From Hofstenia miamia (taxonomy: Eukaryota > Xenacoelomorpha > Acoela), in contig SCFE01000082.1 of the NCBI GenBank assembly GCA_004352715.1, positions 1,208,945 to 1,272,944 of the forward strand: DNA of 64,000 nucleotides. The letters run 5' to 3'. Positions 23,869-36,830 of the stretch are shown one piece after another. The notes beneath the pieces were generated by a model. That model was not told the DNA's origin. It saw nothing but the letters and a program-made list of their open reading frames with translations, and made no database searches. Made by a program: the position numbers and the translations under genes. Every line of letters begins with the position of its first letter. Within the stretch, counting starts at the first letter, position 1.

Positions 23869-24615
23869 AATTTTTCAAGAATCATAAAAAGATTTATGAA
23901 ATTCCTGGATTGTTTGAGGTTATACTAATATTAAGAAATCTAGTAATTAAATTGTAAATGCTTAATAATGCATTATATCATATATAGTTATCCAATGCAA
24001 TGAATAGCTTCATCTTATCAAAGGGTTCTATTTTATTCCTGCATACATTTCTCATGTACAGGCATGGTCAACTCTATTAGAGAGTGACAATATGAGCTTA
24101 GCATGGACACCAACACGTCTCGTTCAGAATATTCACACAGAACCCGACCCGAAAATTTATTACCCAAGCCTGACCTAAAACGTAGATTTTGATTCGCAAT
24201 AAACACGTTTAAGATCATTTTCTGATAGGGTAAACTTAGCCATTAATTGGCATTACTTAACGTCTTAGATCTTCGTCAAATGGAGTGGTGGATAAAATCT
24301 GTATCTTTTTTATCAATTAATCTAAGCTTTGTGCCGCGAGCAACCCGACCCGACAATTTGAAACTCGAAATCGGATTGTCTTTAATCTGACACTCCTTAA
24401 ACCCTATGTCGATTTTGGAGAGTACAGGAGATGGACTGTACCAAGTAAAATCTTCGATTATAAACGTTAGTGAAATTTAACTAAGTTCTGGAATTTGGAC
24501 TTCAATGCCCAAGCATTGTGTGTACAGCACAGTGTTTATAAATGCTAATATCTTTCAAGTGAGGTTTAACATGCTTACAAAGTGATGTTGTAAATGAGGT
24601 AATTTAACTGCAAAA
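23869..24615. other. Non-coding stretch with GC-richer acccgacccg patches
   Basis: Two patches carrying aacccgacccga-type words (about 24140 and 24350) lie in the same orientation. Such words are frequent in hAT MITE ends, but no inverted end or target duplication could be defined. Confidence 0.35.
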
Positions 24616-24623
24616 TGTTGCTC

Positions 24624-24954
24624 CAGGGTTGCCATTTGGTGACTTTGTAGTCATTTTTTTATTAAAATAACTTAAATTCATTGTTGGTCACTTTTGGATG
24701 ACATTTTTTTTGATTGATGTATATTTGTTTAATTGTAAATCTAAATTTAGCATTAATTAATGGGAAATGCCATTTAGACTGTTGTTAGAATGTTTATAAT
24801 TTGTGAAGGAAGCATTTAGAAATTGAGAGGCAATCTTAAAAATATCTACCTTCAAATACTGGGTTTCGCCCCGCCCGCGCCTTTCATTTTTGTGTCAATT
24901 TCTATATTTCTTTAAAACATGCTCTTCTGTATCCGAAATTTCTTGGCAACCCTG
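24624..24954. mobile_element. 331-bp hAT-type MITE with 8-bp target duplication
   Basis: Both ends read CAGGGTTGCCA inwards, 11 bases identical. Flanking 8-mers are tgttgctc (24616-24623) and agttgctt (24955-24962), 6 of 8 identical. The interior is non-coding, so this is a non-autonomous hAT-type element. Confidence 0.65.
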
Positions 24955-24962
24955 AGTTGCTT

Positions 24963-25599
24963 ATTTCCAATTGAAATGTTTTGTTTTAAAGTTATGTAGG
25001 TATACATCACTCACTATTACTTTTACGTCCTGATTTTCTACTGACATATAGCAAGACATGTGTATATATGAGATATTAATCACGACTTACGGTGTGATGT
25101 TACTTAACATGGCTTTGAAAAAATATTTTTCATTTTTAATAATTTTGTTTTTACGAATGCAGTTCTATTTCAAAGAAATGAATAAGTGCATTTAATGAAC
25201 TCATACTATATTTTACTCACTCCTAATTCATTAATTAGTGTCAGACAAGAGCAATGCTATTATTAACCTTATTACACTGCTAATTGTTTCTGCTCTTGAG
25301 ACATATGTCATTGTTTTTTTAAAATTTAGTAGAAATACTTGCACTTTTCATCACATTATTTTAAGCTATTGCATAATAATTATTTTAAGCATTTGGAATC
25401 TTCACAAACTTAAACTAGCTCATTTTTACAGGGATCTCCAAAGTTGGTTTAAAATTTGAAATAGATATACTTTGGTTTTTATAGTATATCTTTGGACCAG
25501 TTAATTATCATGAAATTATTGAAGATTGCCCATTAAATATTCAGTTAAATTTTATCAGTTTTCAATTTCTAATTCAAGGTGTTAATACTATTTTTTCAG
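24963..25599. other. Non-coding stretch, nothing recognised
   Basis: AT-rich. A 73-codon frame (25238-25459) lacks any motif. It ends in a strong pyrimidine tract and ag at 25598-25599. Confidence 0.4.
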
Positions 25600-25662
25600 G
25601 TGAACAGGCCAGATGACCCATTCGCAAAGGCACCAACGTCGTTAGAAATTATATCCCAATAA
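25600..25662 (+). CDS. Possible short terminal exon
   Basis: After the acceptor-like tactattttttcag there are 20 open codons beginning VNRPDDPFAKAPTS, then TAA at 25660-25662. Residue composition is atypical for random AT-rich DNA. There is no partner exon or homologue to support it. Confidence 0.12.
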   Translation: MNRPDDPFAKAPTSLEIISQ

Positions 25663-27739
25663 GCTAGAAATGCTGTTTTCAGATATATAAACAAGTCGTG
25701 TTGATGTATGTGATGGCTCTAGACTTTGGCCTTTCCTTCATAGATTATAAATAATTCCAAATTTTCTTATATTATGAGGGTTTATGTTATCATTTTCCTA
25801 CCTAGAAGCAAATATATTGTTTATCAATACCTGTTCAACAAAGTTGGAATTTAATCTCAGCGGTGCCAACCCTCTAATGCCAGTCTGATAATACCATCAT
25901 CTTGTTTATTTTTTATTATCCATATTTACAACTGCGGCCTCCAACTTGTATATCGTTTGATGAGCGACATGTTTTGTTTATTTCCTCTTTATATGAGGAA
26001 TGGTAAATTGGCTGTATAATTGACAACTTGTCACATAAAATAAATTGAGTATTTTATGTTTTATGTCTTGGTGCAATTTCCTAGAAGTTTTGTCTACTGG
26101 TTTATTGTTTTATGTTCTATTTCGCTATTTTGATTGTTCTGTCTCATTTCCAATTAGTGAATCTAACAGACGTTTGCGTTACTATATATTTAAATCTCTA
26201 CTTATTCTTTATTTCTGTTTTTCTTCATTAATTAATTTTTTGAATTTCGAAACATCCATTACGAATATCTATGCGTAGGACTTAGCCATTCTTTGTAGCA
26301 TTATTTGGAAGAGGTCCACCTAAAAATTTGAGTACATGGAGGGACAGATTGTCACCCATTTTGTTGCGCACTCTCACACATATCGCCATGTAATTGCAAA
26401 ACTGCAATTGAAAAATGGAAATAAGATAGAACTTTAATATGGTTTATTGGTATTTTGAAAAAATATAATATAGTGCCAAAATTAATATAAAAGATGTAAA
26501 ACTTTACATAAAGCTGTCTAAGCTAAAATATTTGAAGTTGCTAAAGTCCACTAGATATATTTGAGGGGTCCGATTGTGGAACGCGAAACGCCAGTTGCAC
26601 ACACCATTTTCATACCTTAAACGGCAGTTATCATCAATGCATATCTTACTGGCAATACATAACACTATTGTTTAATTAAAAAATATTGAAAAAAGCCTTT
26701 CTAAAATCATGGTCATAACTGCTACGAAATTTTTATATTGGCATAAGTTTTAGAAAATTTTGATTCGATTTAATTCGATTTTTTGTAATACGAGGTGAAA
26801 AAGAAACAATGTGAATGAACATTTCAAAGATTCATGTAAGAAACGGACTGTGAACAAATCAAGTATTTCAAAAGAAAAACTAGTGTGTAAACAATTTTCT
26901 TCCAAAAGATAGCAGCTAAAAATATATTGTTTTTCTTTGATTTTAAACTCATGCTCCTCTGTTTTAATATTGGTGGGAAACCACTTAACATAAATTCAAA
27001 ACCTTAATGATGGTGTAATTTTTTCATGTAAAAATAAGTTGTTAAAATTTGAAAACGAGCTAAAAACTAGTACTAGCCATGAATAATTGGCAACTCTGAT
27101 TAGTAATGATTTTGCCTCTGGTACTCAATATAATGGTATATCCAAACACTAAGATTCGGTAGTTTTGGTTTGATTCGAGTCGACTTCGGAAGACTATCAA
27201 TTGATGTAGATGCTAAGAATAGTTTAGTTCATAAATCACTAGCTATTCTACCCAAATTTTCATTTTGTTGTTCAAGATCTCATTATATAGTGACACTCCC
27301 TAGTTTCTGTTTCTTATTGAAACTTGATGGTTAAAGTGTAAATATTTTCATACTTAAAACTAATGGCTTCCACTTCAGTTCAATATGTACATGTATAACC
27401 AATTTCAATTGAATTTAATGAACATTTGAAGACAGAGTCTGAGACTTTCATGCATGTACATGTAGTTGCTAATATTGTTGTTGGCTCATATTACTTTGAG
27501 ATTTCTTCAGTTTAGCTTATAATTCTCATATACTTCAAATGTACCAACATGAGGTTGTGATAGTTTTGAGGTGAGCATTTGCAACGGTGGGAAAATGGAA
27601 TACCTGATTCTATTGAGGCAACCACTTGACGTTTGGTATAAATTTCGGACATAATTGGTTAGCAGTTTTTAATAAATTACATGTGCATTTTAAGTGGAAT
27701 TTATTAGTGTATGGTAATTTGTTGAGTATTGATGCTAAA
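25663..27739. other. Non-coding stretch, nothing recognised
   Basis: AT-rich throughout, with no supported frame or repeat end. Confidence 0.45.
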
Positions 27740-28110
27740 TTGGTTTCCAGAGAATCGGCCTTGGGAGGGAGGGAGTTTTGTGCTCATGGGCGGAGTAGCG
27801 TTCAGCACTGCGGATTTTACAGATTCCCCACTTCTGCTCGCCTCACTTTTAATTATTTTGCAGGAACATTACATAATAATAAACCATTGTTTATTGCACC
27901 AGCCAAGGCTGTTAATCAACAAAGATGTGTATCGCCCACTGCTTTGTATTTATCCAACTTTGCCATCAAGTATATATTTAATTAAACTATTGCCAGTTTA
28001 ATCGATGCTTAATTATTTCTTAGTTAGCGAATTACATTTTTTCCCGCCATGTGGTATTTAAATAGTTAATTAGATACACGCTTGCAAATAGACTCAAGTT
28101 TTTCAAATTC
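27740..28110. promoter_or_regulatory. Candidate conserved non-coding block
   Basis: A GC-richer head (27750-27850, with gggagggaggg and a CpG-bearing gcgttcagcactgcgg) passes into a homeodomain-core-rich tail (gttaatcaac, tttaatcgatgcttaatt, gttaattagata). Overlapping plus frames of 119 and 90 codons in two registers show no domain. Regulatory use is an inference from composition. Confidence 0.2.
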
Positions 28111-29418
28111 ATCCCAAACTCTAATTCCAGGCTCCCTCTTATTTTGATTTGACATTTATTTACAATCTTTTTGTACTTCTCATTCTTCAGCAGAGAACAT
28201 CCATTACAAACATTTATTTAATATTGCTGGCTGTTGTTTTTAGCCATTATTGCTCAGGGAAAATGTGGTTAGTTTCTAATTGCATCAATATTTTCTGCAG
28301 TATTACACATGTTTTCTATTTTTTTTGAAGATGTGGAAATTTAAGTTTGTGCAGATTTGGCACTAATATTATGTTTAGAATGATGCATTTACATGTAACA
28401 TAATTAGCATTAATTCCCGTCTAATGAAGAGTTCAAACCCTTGTACTTCACTTTTTGTAAAAATCGCAATTTAATCATAATAAGTTACAATTTGTACTAA
28501 TTAGCCAATTTTTATGGCTAACATACAATTTCTTCTAGTATTATATCGTGTATTTCATATACTTTGCCGGAACTTGCTGGAACAGACAATATTAAATAAG
28601 CTACCCTCACAACATACACGAGCGGTGAAATTTACTCTATGTCGCAAATTTGGCCAAAACCGTCTATCGTCATATAAACACATAACATTTTTGTGTATGG
28701 CGTTGTTTATTTGTGTATCGTGGAAAATTTTCCCTTCATAGTATTGACTTGTATTGCGGAAAATATAAAATTCATTGCTTTTTGACAGATCTGCTAATAG
28801 TTTGAGTTGGCTCCTTTCCATACAAATAATATGCAATAAATTTTACATGTAACCATATGATACCCATGCATATATCATCAATATTGCACTAGAGCTGAGA
28901 ATTCCTGTATCCTATGTTGATGCTGTTAAAATGTAATAAAATTCAATAAGAGATAAATTAATTTTTAAAATCAAGTCACTGGATATTTTTGCAAAATATA
29001 GGCAATCTGTAACAGTATACACGCATATTTCCATTATTAAAAAATAATAGACTTTTTGTTTGGGTCCACTGAATTAATGCTAATAAATTAGTTTCCAATT
29101 TAATTGTGTTCATTTAGTGAGAATACTTTTATAAACTTTTAAATTGTATGTCAAAGCTTCAATTTCAAATTTGGGCGTCATTTCCCTAGAACGCTATAGT
29201 TTTAGTTTGTTCATGTATTATTTATATAAATTTCTATAAAAATCAATGCTATTCCCAAGTTATGTTATTACATCATTTCATTTAATCTTGAACTTTAACA
29301 AAATGTTTCGATTATTTATTTAATTGTTGAACTTTAATGCTGTTTTTCTTAATTAATATTATTCATAAATTTCCCGAGAAAAAGTTTTCTGGGAAATACT
29401 TCAATTGGATGTTGGCAG
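28111..29418. other. Non-coding stretch, nothing recognised
   Basis: Overlapping frames on both strands near 28514-28836 (75 and 93 codons) are mutually exclusive, and neither has a recognisable motif. Confidence 0.4.
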
Positions 29419-29555
29419 TTAACCTTAAATGGCCTAGAAATCATTTAAAATTTGTATAGTTTCTTTAAAAGCGCTTATAACTCAGAAACTACTAAAGCTA
29501 TTCAAAATCTGTAACCACCGCTGGATAGAGAATCGTCTCTTATATTTTCATCCTT
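29419..29555 (-). repeat. Dispersed repeat family A, copy 4, TTAA end visible
   Basis: In reverse complement this copy reads gattctctatcc, agcggtgg, cagattttgaatagcttt and gagttataag, matching the other copies. Its outer edge is TTAACCTTAAATGGCCTAG at 29419, similar in style to the CCCTAA ends of families B and C. Confidence 0.55.
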
Positions 29556-30116
29556 AATTCGCGTCTGGACTAGACTTTGGACTCCATTCAATGAAAACAA
29601 GATCTTTAAAACTAGCTGTTGCTTCCATGGGCTTCTGACTACCTGGATATTAAGAATTGTGAGAATTTAAAGCGTATTGAAAAAATTGCAATTTTAAATG
29701 AAAATCTTTTGCAATACTTCCATAACAGCACAACTCTTTAAACAAATTTTCAGTATTATATTTTAGCAGTTTCACTAATTGTTGTCACCATATTTCAGGG
29801 CTTCCAAATTTCTTAATAGGCTTGAATAAAATTGCTTGAATATTTAGAAAAACAGTTAGTCCTTTATAAATGACATTTGCAGTTTAAAGTTAAACAACTG
29901 AAAACAAATTATATTTAATTAACTTTTTTAAACTCGTCACTTTTTAATGCAGCTTTGTGCAGTTTTTTTATGTGTTTCAAGTTGGTGTTAGACATTGAAA
30001 TGCCAACGATAAATTAAAATACATTTTTTGAAGCATTTCGATAAATATTTTCCATATATGATCCATTTTTATTCTTTTCCTACTTTTTATGCACATGACG
30101 AATAGACTGTACCGAG
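29556..30116. other. Non-coding stretch, nothing recognised
   Basis: No supported frame or element boundary. Confidence 0.4.
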
Positions 30117-30456
30117 TTAACCCTAAACAACCCAGACATTTTTTACAAGTTGTGATTGTTTCTATAAAAAAACTCTTAAACACTTTTCTGAACGTATCTT
30201 TAATTTGACTTCTGGTTCGGTTGGTCTAGTGACATTAAAAAAATTGTTGAGATGTTAGTTGTTGCTGCCGTGGAATTTAATCCGCTTTATTATCTGAATT
30301 CTAGGTATGGGAATAATTTGAATGTTCTTGCAAAATCATATTTTCCATTGAAAAGTTAATATTTTAATGTACTATAAGGCCATTATCCCAAATTTCGTAA
30401 TAGGTTTCCGAAAACTGTAAGGTAATGTGAACGAAACAATATGTGACATCAAATGC
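30117..30456 (+). mobile_element. Family B TTAA MITE, second copy, right end lost
   Basis: Begins TTAACCCTAAACAACCCAG and shares a long colinear interior with the 11030 copy. Similarity stops near 30456, where a different GC-richer element begins, so the right terminus is missing. The left interior is about 80 bp longer than in the first copy. Confidence 0.6.
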
Positions 30457-30811
30457 GAAGCCCGAAGTGGAGCAACATTTATAATGTAGGCGGAGCATGA
30501 GCTTGAGCCGAAGTCAAATGTTTATAGAACAGCTCCAGCTACAAATTTTGTTTTGAGTGTTACAAAAAATGTATAAAAACTCATTATAATTTTAAAAAAT
30601 TCGCAGATATTTGAAAATTATTAAGTTCGCCACGATTTAGAATTATTCGCGTTTGTGCATTTGTGAATATATCGTAGCCCAGATCTAAATGAAGACGAAT
30701 CCGGAGCCGGAGCCATTGGAATCTAACAGCTCCTGAGCCGGAGCTAAATTTTAATAGGAATTTGCCCTGAAGCGGGCACAGTTTCATATTTGGGCTGGCT
30801 CCGAAGCCCTG
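30457..30811. mobile_element. hAT-type element fragment with ggagccgg iterations
   Basis: The right end in reverse complement reads CAGGGCTTCGGAGCC, a hAT-style terminus, and the interior repeats ggagccggagc words. The left side (cgaagcccgaagtggagc) resembles the motif but has no clean CAG start, and no 8-bp duplication was found, so the element is probably truncated or inserted into the family B copy. Confidence 0.45.
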
Positions 30812-32308
30812 GTTAATATAAAAAGAGAAATAGCTTGGTGATCACCTCAACTTGTCACCTTTTAACGCAATTTTTGTTATGTAACACTTAATCCATTGTT
30901 CAGAAACCAAGGTTGAACACTTGGATTTTATAGATTGATGTAGTGTTCTTCTGCTGCATTTAGTTGACATCTTTTTGTTATTTTAAGAGTTAATTATGAT
31001 GTTTATTATATTGGCATCTATAATTTAACGAAACGGCAACTAAAATATTTATCCACTAGTAAAATTCAACTGAAATTTTATGTCCATCAATTCAATAATT
31101 ATGTCTTTATCGAAATTCAATGACCGCCTCCGTTTTTTTCGAGCCGTTTGTTAGAAGAAAATTGTATGAAAATACCCCAGTGGTTTAGAAATGTGCATTG
31201 TGACTTTTTAGTTGACAAATATGTTTTATTCATTTTGAATTAAACATTCGTTTGAGTTAAAATCTATTTTTGCTGCTTACGATTAATCGTTAATGTTTAG
31301 TAATGAAAATTGAAAAAGAGCGGGATATTTTTCATAAACATGAACTTATGAAGATTTCTCATCAACCAAAGAATCAGGTATACTTCATTTGTCTTTGTGT
31401 CTAATTGCTTATGTAACTTTAATAATATGTTGTACTTTAAATTTTTTATCTTGTTTCGTAGTTCCTATGTGATTAAAAGCTTAAGGTAGTTGTAATTCAA
31501 ATGTGCACCCATGGTTAACCCGACTATTCTCTTCATCTGACTGAGTTCTTCGGGAACGAATGCATTGATTTTGCTCCAGATACCAATTATTTTGATTTAA
31601 AAAAATTGCATTTATTGTCTCAAGAACTTAGATCCCTGTGAGTACTCGAAACCAACTCGATATTAGCTAGAATTTTTCTTCAATTTTTGCCTGTAATTTC
31701 GAAGATTCCATCGACTGTCTTTTTTTCTCAAATTGTGAGTTTAACCATTTATATTTATTTTGTATATTTTATAGGGTAGCAGAGTAATATATAGCTTAGT
31801 CATCCGAGAAAATAAGTCTAAATATATTTGTAACTCGATTCAATCTCGCCAGTTAGGGTTCCAACTTAAGTCGAACCTAAAAAATCAAATCGCAGCGGCC
31901 TAGTTCATAGCTTTATTGTTTTCATTTCTCAAAGCCTACAGTGCACTCTGATGCAATGCCGTTATCATTTTTTCGATGCGGTTTTTTAGTTTCCATAATG
32001 GAATATTTCTTCATATATTGTGAGAGTCAGAATTACCTGAGCTCAGTTGTAGTGGAAAAGCCGTTATCTAATCACAATTTTTCAGTTCGGTTTGCTTGGG
32101 TAAATAGAACTGAGCTGATTACATATTTTTAACTATTTCTTGAGGGCATGACAATTCTTAATTTTGTGAAACTTTAATATTTGGTGGTGAATTTTCAGTT
32201 GAACTGTTTTTTCGACACCGTTTGAAGCAATTCGTTTTCACAGTGTTTGTAGGGGTTTTTCACAAGTGGCCCCACATCAAGTGAATCATAATTGACTTTT
32301 ATTTTCAG
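30812..32308. other. Non-coding stretch, nothing recognised
   Basis: AT-rich. A 63-codon frame at 31941-32132 has no motif. Confidence 0.4.
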
Positions 32309-32371
32309 TTAACACTAGAACGGCCAAGTTTCTGTGCACCCTAAAACGGCCAAGGGGTGATCAATTGATCA
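32309..32371 (+). mobile_element. piggyBac-type left end, partial
   Basis: TTAACACTAGAACGGCCAAG begins at 32309. A second ctaaaacggccaagg follows, then a perfect 14-bp palindrome tgatcaattgatca (32358-32371). TTAA, a CACTAG-type tip and a nearby palindrome parallel the element at 23613. No matching right end was found downstream, so this is an end fragment or a degraded copy. Confidence 0.4.
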
Positions 32372-35300
32372 ATATTTATTTTTCTCCTTAAAAAGAAACC
32401 AAACAATGTGAAATGAATTCTTTTATTTCACAAAAATAATTTCATCACCTCATGCATATAGTAAAGCAAACTTGTGTGTGCGTTTGAATGTATGTGCGTA
32501 TCTGTTAGCTGGATCTTGGGGTTTTTTTTAGTAAATCTTAGTTTAGAATCGCTAAAAAATCATAATGGGCGTGGAATTGTTATTTTTCAGACTTTGATTT
32601 CAAAAAGAATATTACCTGAAAAGTGAAAAATCGCTTTAGAAAAAGAAGCTCAATATGGTTTAATGGAAGAAAAACAAATATCATGCCACTCATGTTTTGG
32701 TTGCAGACTATAATAATGCAATGTTGCTGGGGATTGTCATACATAGCCTATGTGCTTTATATAAACTATCTTATTGCGTACGCTTAGTATCTTTTGTGCA
32801 GAGAATTTCCTAGATTGTTATAACTTTTTAATTCGAAATGAGCATTGCCTAAAAATTAGGATTCTGAATTTATATAGTGTTTTTTAGGAACCATTTCAAA
32901 AAATTTTGTCGAAACCATTTACTGTTTTTCTACGTTTATTTGGTGTTTTATTAATATGTGTAAAGTACAAGTGCATTTTTATTTCATTTTCCAGGAAATT
33001 GGAATTAACGAAGTTGCTTGTTTTGTATATGTCCTATTAAGCATGTTCTCTGGGAGATAGACACAAATAAATCAGGACCTCTTCCGATACTGGACACGTA
33101 GTCGTTTGAGTATCGGTTTACAGTATTCGTTCACCGCTCGCACACTGCTAGTGTGATATTTTTAGCGTGCTAATCAATTTCTCAAAAATGTTTTAATTTT
33201 CTGCGAGTGGTATTAAAGCGAATAATGAGCACTTTTCTTATTTATTGGATATTATCTTCTTAAATTCCAATTAAAATAAATAGAAATTAATAAATCGAAA
33301 GTAAATCGTATTATCGAATTAAGTGCGCGTAAATTAAACTCGTCTTCATTTTTGAGAGATTTTAATGAACGTTAATATATAAATTGATTTCAATGGCTAC
33401 TTCAATTGTACGTGGTAGTTCACGTAAAGACTGCCTGACTGACAGCCTACGTCAAACATTTCTAATAAATTCTCCCTAAACTCGTTAAGGGTTTGGAGAA
33501 TGGTTGTAGTCAATTTTTAATAGCAATACCCTGATATATTTAGGCCTAGCCCATACCTTAATTCAATTAAAATACAAAAAATTCTAAATCATTAGTGTAA
33601 ACTCGTAGCAATAACAAATCAAATCCAAATGAGAATGAAAATTGCCAATGTTTTTAGGTATCTGCTGAATTTTTATAGAGTTGAAATTTTAATCTAACGA
33701 TGAAATTTATTGCAGCTGAATGTTTAACAATCCTAATTTTCTGTTGAATAATCACAAAATATATGAATTCATAAAAAGGATTATACTTCAACTACTGAAT
33801 TGTTGTTTTTAGCATTTAGAACCATTTAGTACGATATTTACGCTTCCTAACATTTTTGTATAGATATAGAGTATAGGTATCTTAAAGAAACTCATAGCTG
33901 TTTTGAGAGACCTGTTTAAAGACTAATCTGATGCCTAATTTGTTATGCACAAGCGCTATGTATTTTGTAACCATTTGACTATGATATGTAATCATTCTTT
34001 ATTGTGAATATCTTTTTACATAAATTCTTCTCATTGTATGCCCCTTTCCTGCTTTTGTCATAAGCGAATGCATGCCTTAAGCTAATCAAAGCATAACTAT
34101 TCACTACAAATTTTTTTAAAGATCTTAGCAAAAGTCATTTATGGTGCATACAAGGCAAGGATTGAAGTAGATTGCTGATATCTATCGGCCGTGTGGATGC
34201 AGATTTAGTGTCTTAAAAATCGTTCGGATTAGAAATATTGAGAGTGCAGATATTTTGGGGATGGTAATGTAATTAATGTACTTCGCTGTAAAGTCGAGTT
34301 AAAAAGAAAAACATAAGATTTTTGATTTACAATTGTAGGCCGATCATGTTTTCACCATGTCTAATGCTGCACTGCGGCTATTGTTATGATTTTATCTACG
34401 CTTAATTTTCTTATGTTTTTATTTGGGTAGTATGTGAAAAAATATATTATAAATTGTCTCCTTTACGTTGACTCTAACCATTTTACTTGCAAAAATCATT
34501 GACATTTGCGGTGCTGATATTCCCATCAATGTCCATCTTCGATCCAGATTTGCACACGAGCTTAGCTGTGCTGGACAGAGCTGGACCATTGGGTATAGAC
34601 TATGAACCTGTTCCATTTTCCATATTCATTTCGGCTGGAATTGTGCTTACACCGCAATTTTTTATTGTTATTTGGTTTTTGCGTGGTAGTACGGTGAAGC
34701 AAAAGGAAGTTGTGTCTCTTTAACTGAGCTATTTATATTTACTGCTGCATCAAGCACTATTTTTGCAATGTTGCTTATGTAAAATGCATTTTTTTCAATT
34801 ATGCTTATTAGGTTGATGTTCATTATATGAAGCTTATTTATCAGAACCTATTAATGCATTCATAGTGTTAGATACTTTGCAGTAAACTGGGTGTTTCTAA
34901 TTTGTTTGTAATTAGAACACTATGTCTACACTTTATGCTTCTTCATTTATCCTTCAGAGAAGTAATTTAAACTTACTCACTCTTAGAAATCAATGGCTTC
35001 TTTTAGGTTTTTCCGCGGTTATTTTTAGCTAGTACATAAAAGAACTCCGCTCAAGGTAAACGAAAAACTGTATTCTTAGCTGTTATCTGTGTGAGACTAC
35101 TTTTTGAATAATGGAATTTAATATCCAACTTTCTTTCACTGCCGGCAATAACTAGTTTGCTTCATTGGTCCGGAACCTTTGTATGAATGCTGCTGAAATT
35201 CAAGGAACTTCTTGCATATTAATTTAGTTCGTCGAATTTGCATTGACATTCTGAGGAACAATGTCTATAGTGCTCTATTCAAAAATCTTCTATTAATAGA

Positions 35301-36774
35301 AAAGTCTGTAAAGTTTTGTTGGTTCATTGCAAAATTGCTTGCTATTGTCCACCGAATTTACTCTTTCCAACTGATTCACTTTATTTTAAAAAATATGAGA
35401 AATTAGATCTCGAATAGTTTTTGAGATCCATTAAGCGTTGGTTTTCATGCAAATGAAATTACAAGTTATTCTTAGACCTAAAGTTTTTATTAGGGGCAAT
35501 AAACCTTCTAGTTTGTTACAACACTTCCAGCTGTTCAAATACCTTCTCGCTGAAGCACCCATTCAACAAATATTGGAAGAAATGTCAGGGTTACTGTCTT
35601 TAGCAGTTTGTGAACTCTTTCCAATCTGCGATATTGTTCATAATTTTACTCGAGATGGCGCAGATTGCGAAATGGATCCATGTCGGATACAGTCTAGTTC
35701 AATACCATTTTAGGCTTATGTAAATTTTTGATTATCCATTTTCAATGAATTAATTTTATTGCTGATTCAGTTCTTTAGCCTTTTCTATCATAAACAAACC
35801 GTATCAAGAAGCCTTTCTTACAATTAGTTTTATACGTATAAATACAAATGATGTTGGTGTTTTATGCGATAAAGACTTATAAAAATATTTAAAATGCTTT
35901 TGGATATGGTCTTCTTGAATAGATTTTTTGCTTAGAAATAGCATTTTATTTAAAACAAATAATATTTTTGTTGTTATCAAGCCTTAAATATGAATATACG
36001 TTATTGTTGTTATTTTAGTCAGTGATTTTCTCAGTTCACATTTCATATCAACAATTTAATCATGTAATACATACCAAAATATAAAATTTAAGAAAGTGTC
36101 TTATTTATCGGTTTAATGGTTGCATGCGTTTTCGAATCTTAGCACAAATTTTTGCCAAATACACAAACAAAAGCTCAATTTCGAGCCTCCATCAACCCTT
36201 TTTTATGATGTTGCACCTTATTTTGAGAGATCATTCCAATTAAGGAAACTATGAAATCAGATGCTATAAAAGCGTTAAAATTAGTTTATTGTTACAAACT
36301 TTTATTTTTAGCGCCAAATTGTCGAATGAGTAAATTTGGTGGCATCAATTAACGAGGTAGCACGCATTAAAAGTGTTAATAAATTTATGAGTTAATTAGG
36401 TTTGGTGGAGAATAAATTTTTGTTTAGATAAGGTCCAATCTAATAATAAAAATTCCGCAATTAAATTGTTTGCAATGATAACACTATTGTTGTAAATTAT
36501 CGTGCATTGTTATTGATATTCAATGGACTTCATTTCTAAAATCCATCCAAATTAACGGAGATAATGACTTTTTGTTTCACACCTCCAATTTTATTACGCA
36601 TTTTGTGATAAATTGCTTTATATTTTGTTTTTCGTTTTCTATTTTCTGTGATAAATAGATTTCGCACTACTTTTCTTTCAATGTGAGTATTTTTAAGTCC
36701 GAAAAACTGTTTTTCCAAGAACTGTTTTAAGACAAATTTCCAATCTTGCCCCGAATTAACAATTTTGCATGATA
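32372..36774. other. Non-coding stretch with one weak coding-like patch
   Basis: 34490-34620 is GC-richer and open on both strands (78 codons plus, 65 minus), perhaps a decayed exon or a conserved non-coding element. 35438-35713 holds a 91-codon plus frame without a recognisable domain. Nothing else is supported. Confidence 0.35.
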
Positions 36775-36780
36775 TATACG

Positions 36781-36830
36781 AACAGGTCTTAATCACAAGT
36801 TGTACCAGTAGTGCCTGACACGTCACACGT
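36781..36830. repeat. Copy of the aacaggtct...tgcctgacacgtcac motif
   Basis: aacaggtct (36781) and TGCCTGACACGTCAC (36812-36826) occur in the same order at 39446 and 39473, and the 15-mer recurs at 39561. This is either a dispersed repeat or a shared regulatory module. Confidence 0.45.

Noticed and set aside
34419-34723. GC-richer patch open on both strands as a host exon
   Set aside because: No splice borders of quality, no recognisable domain, and both strands are equally open.
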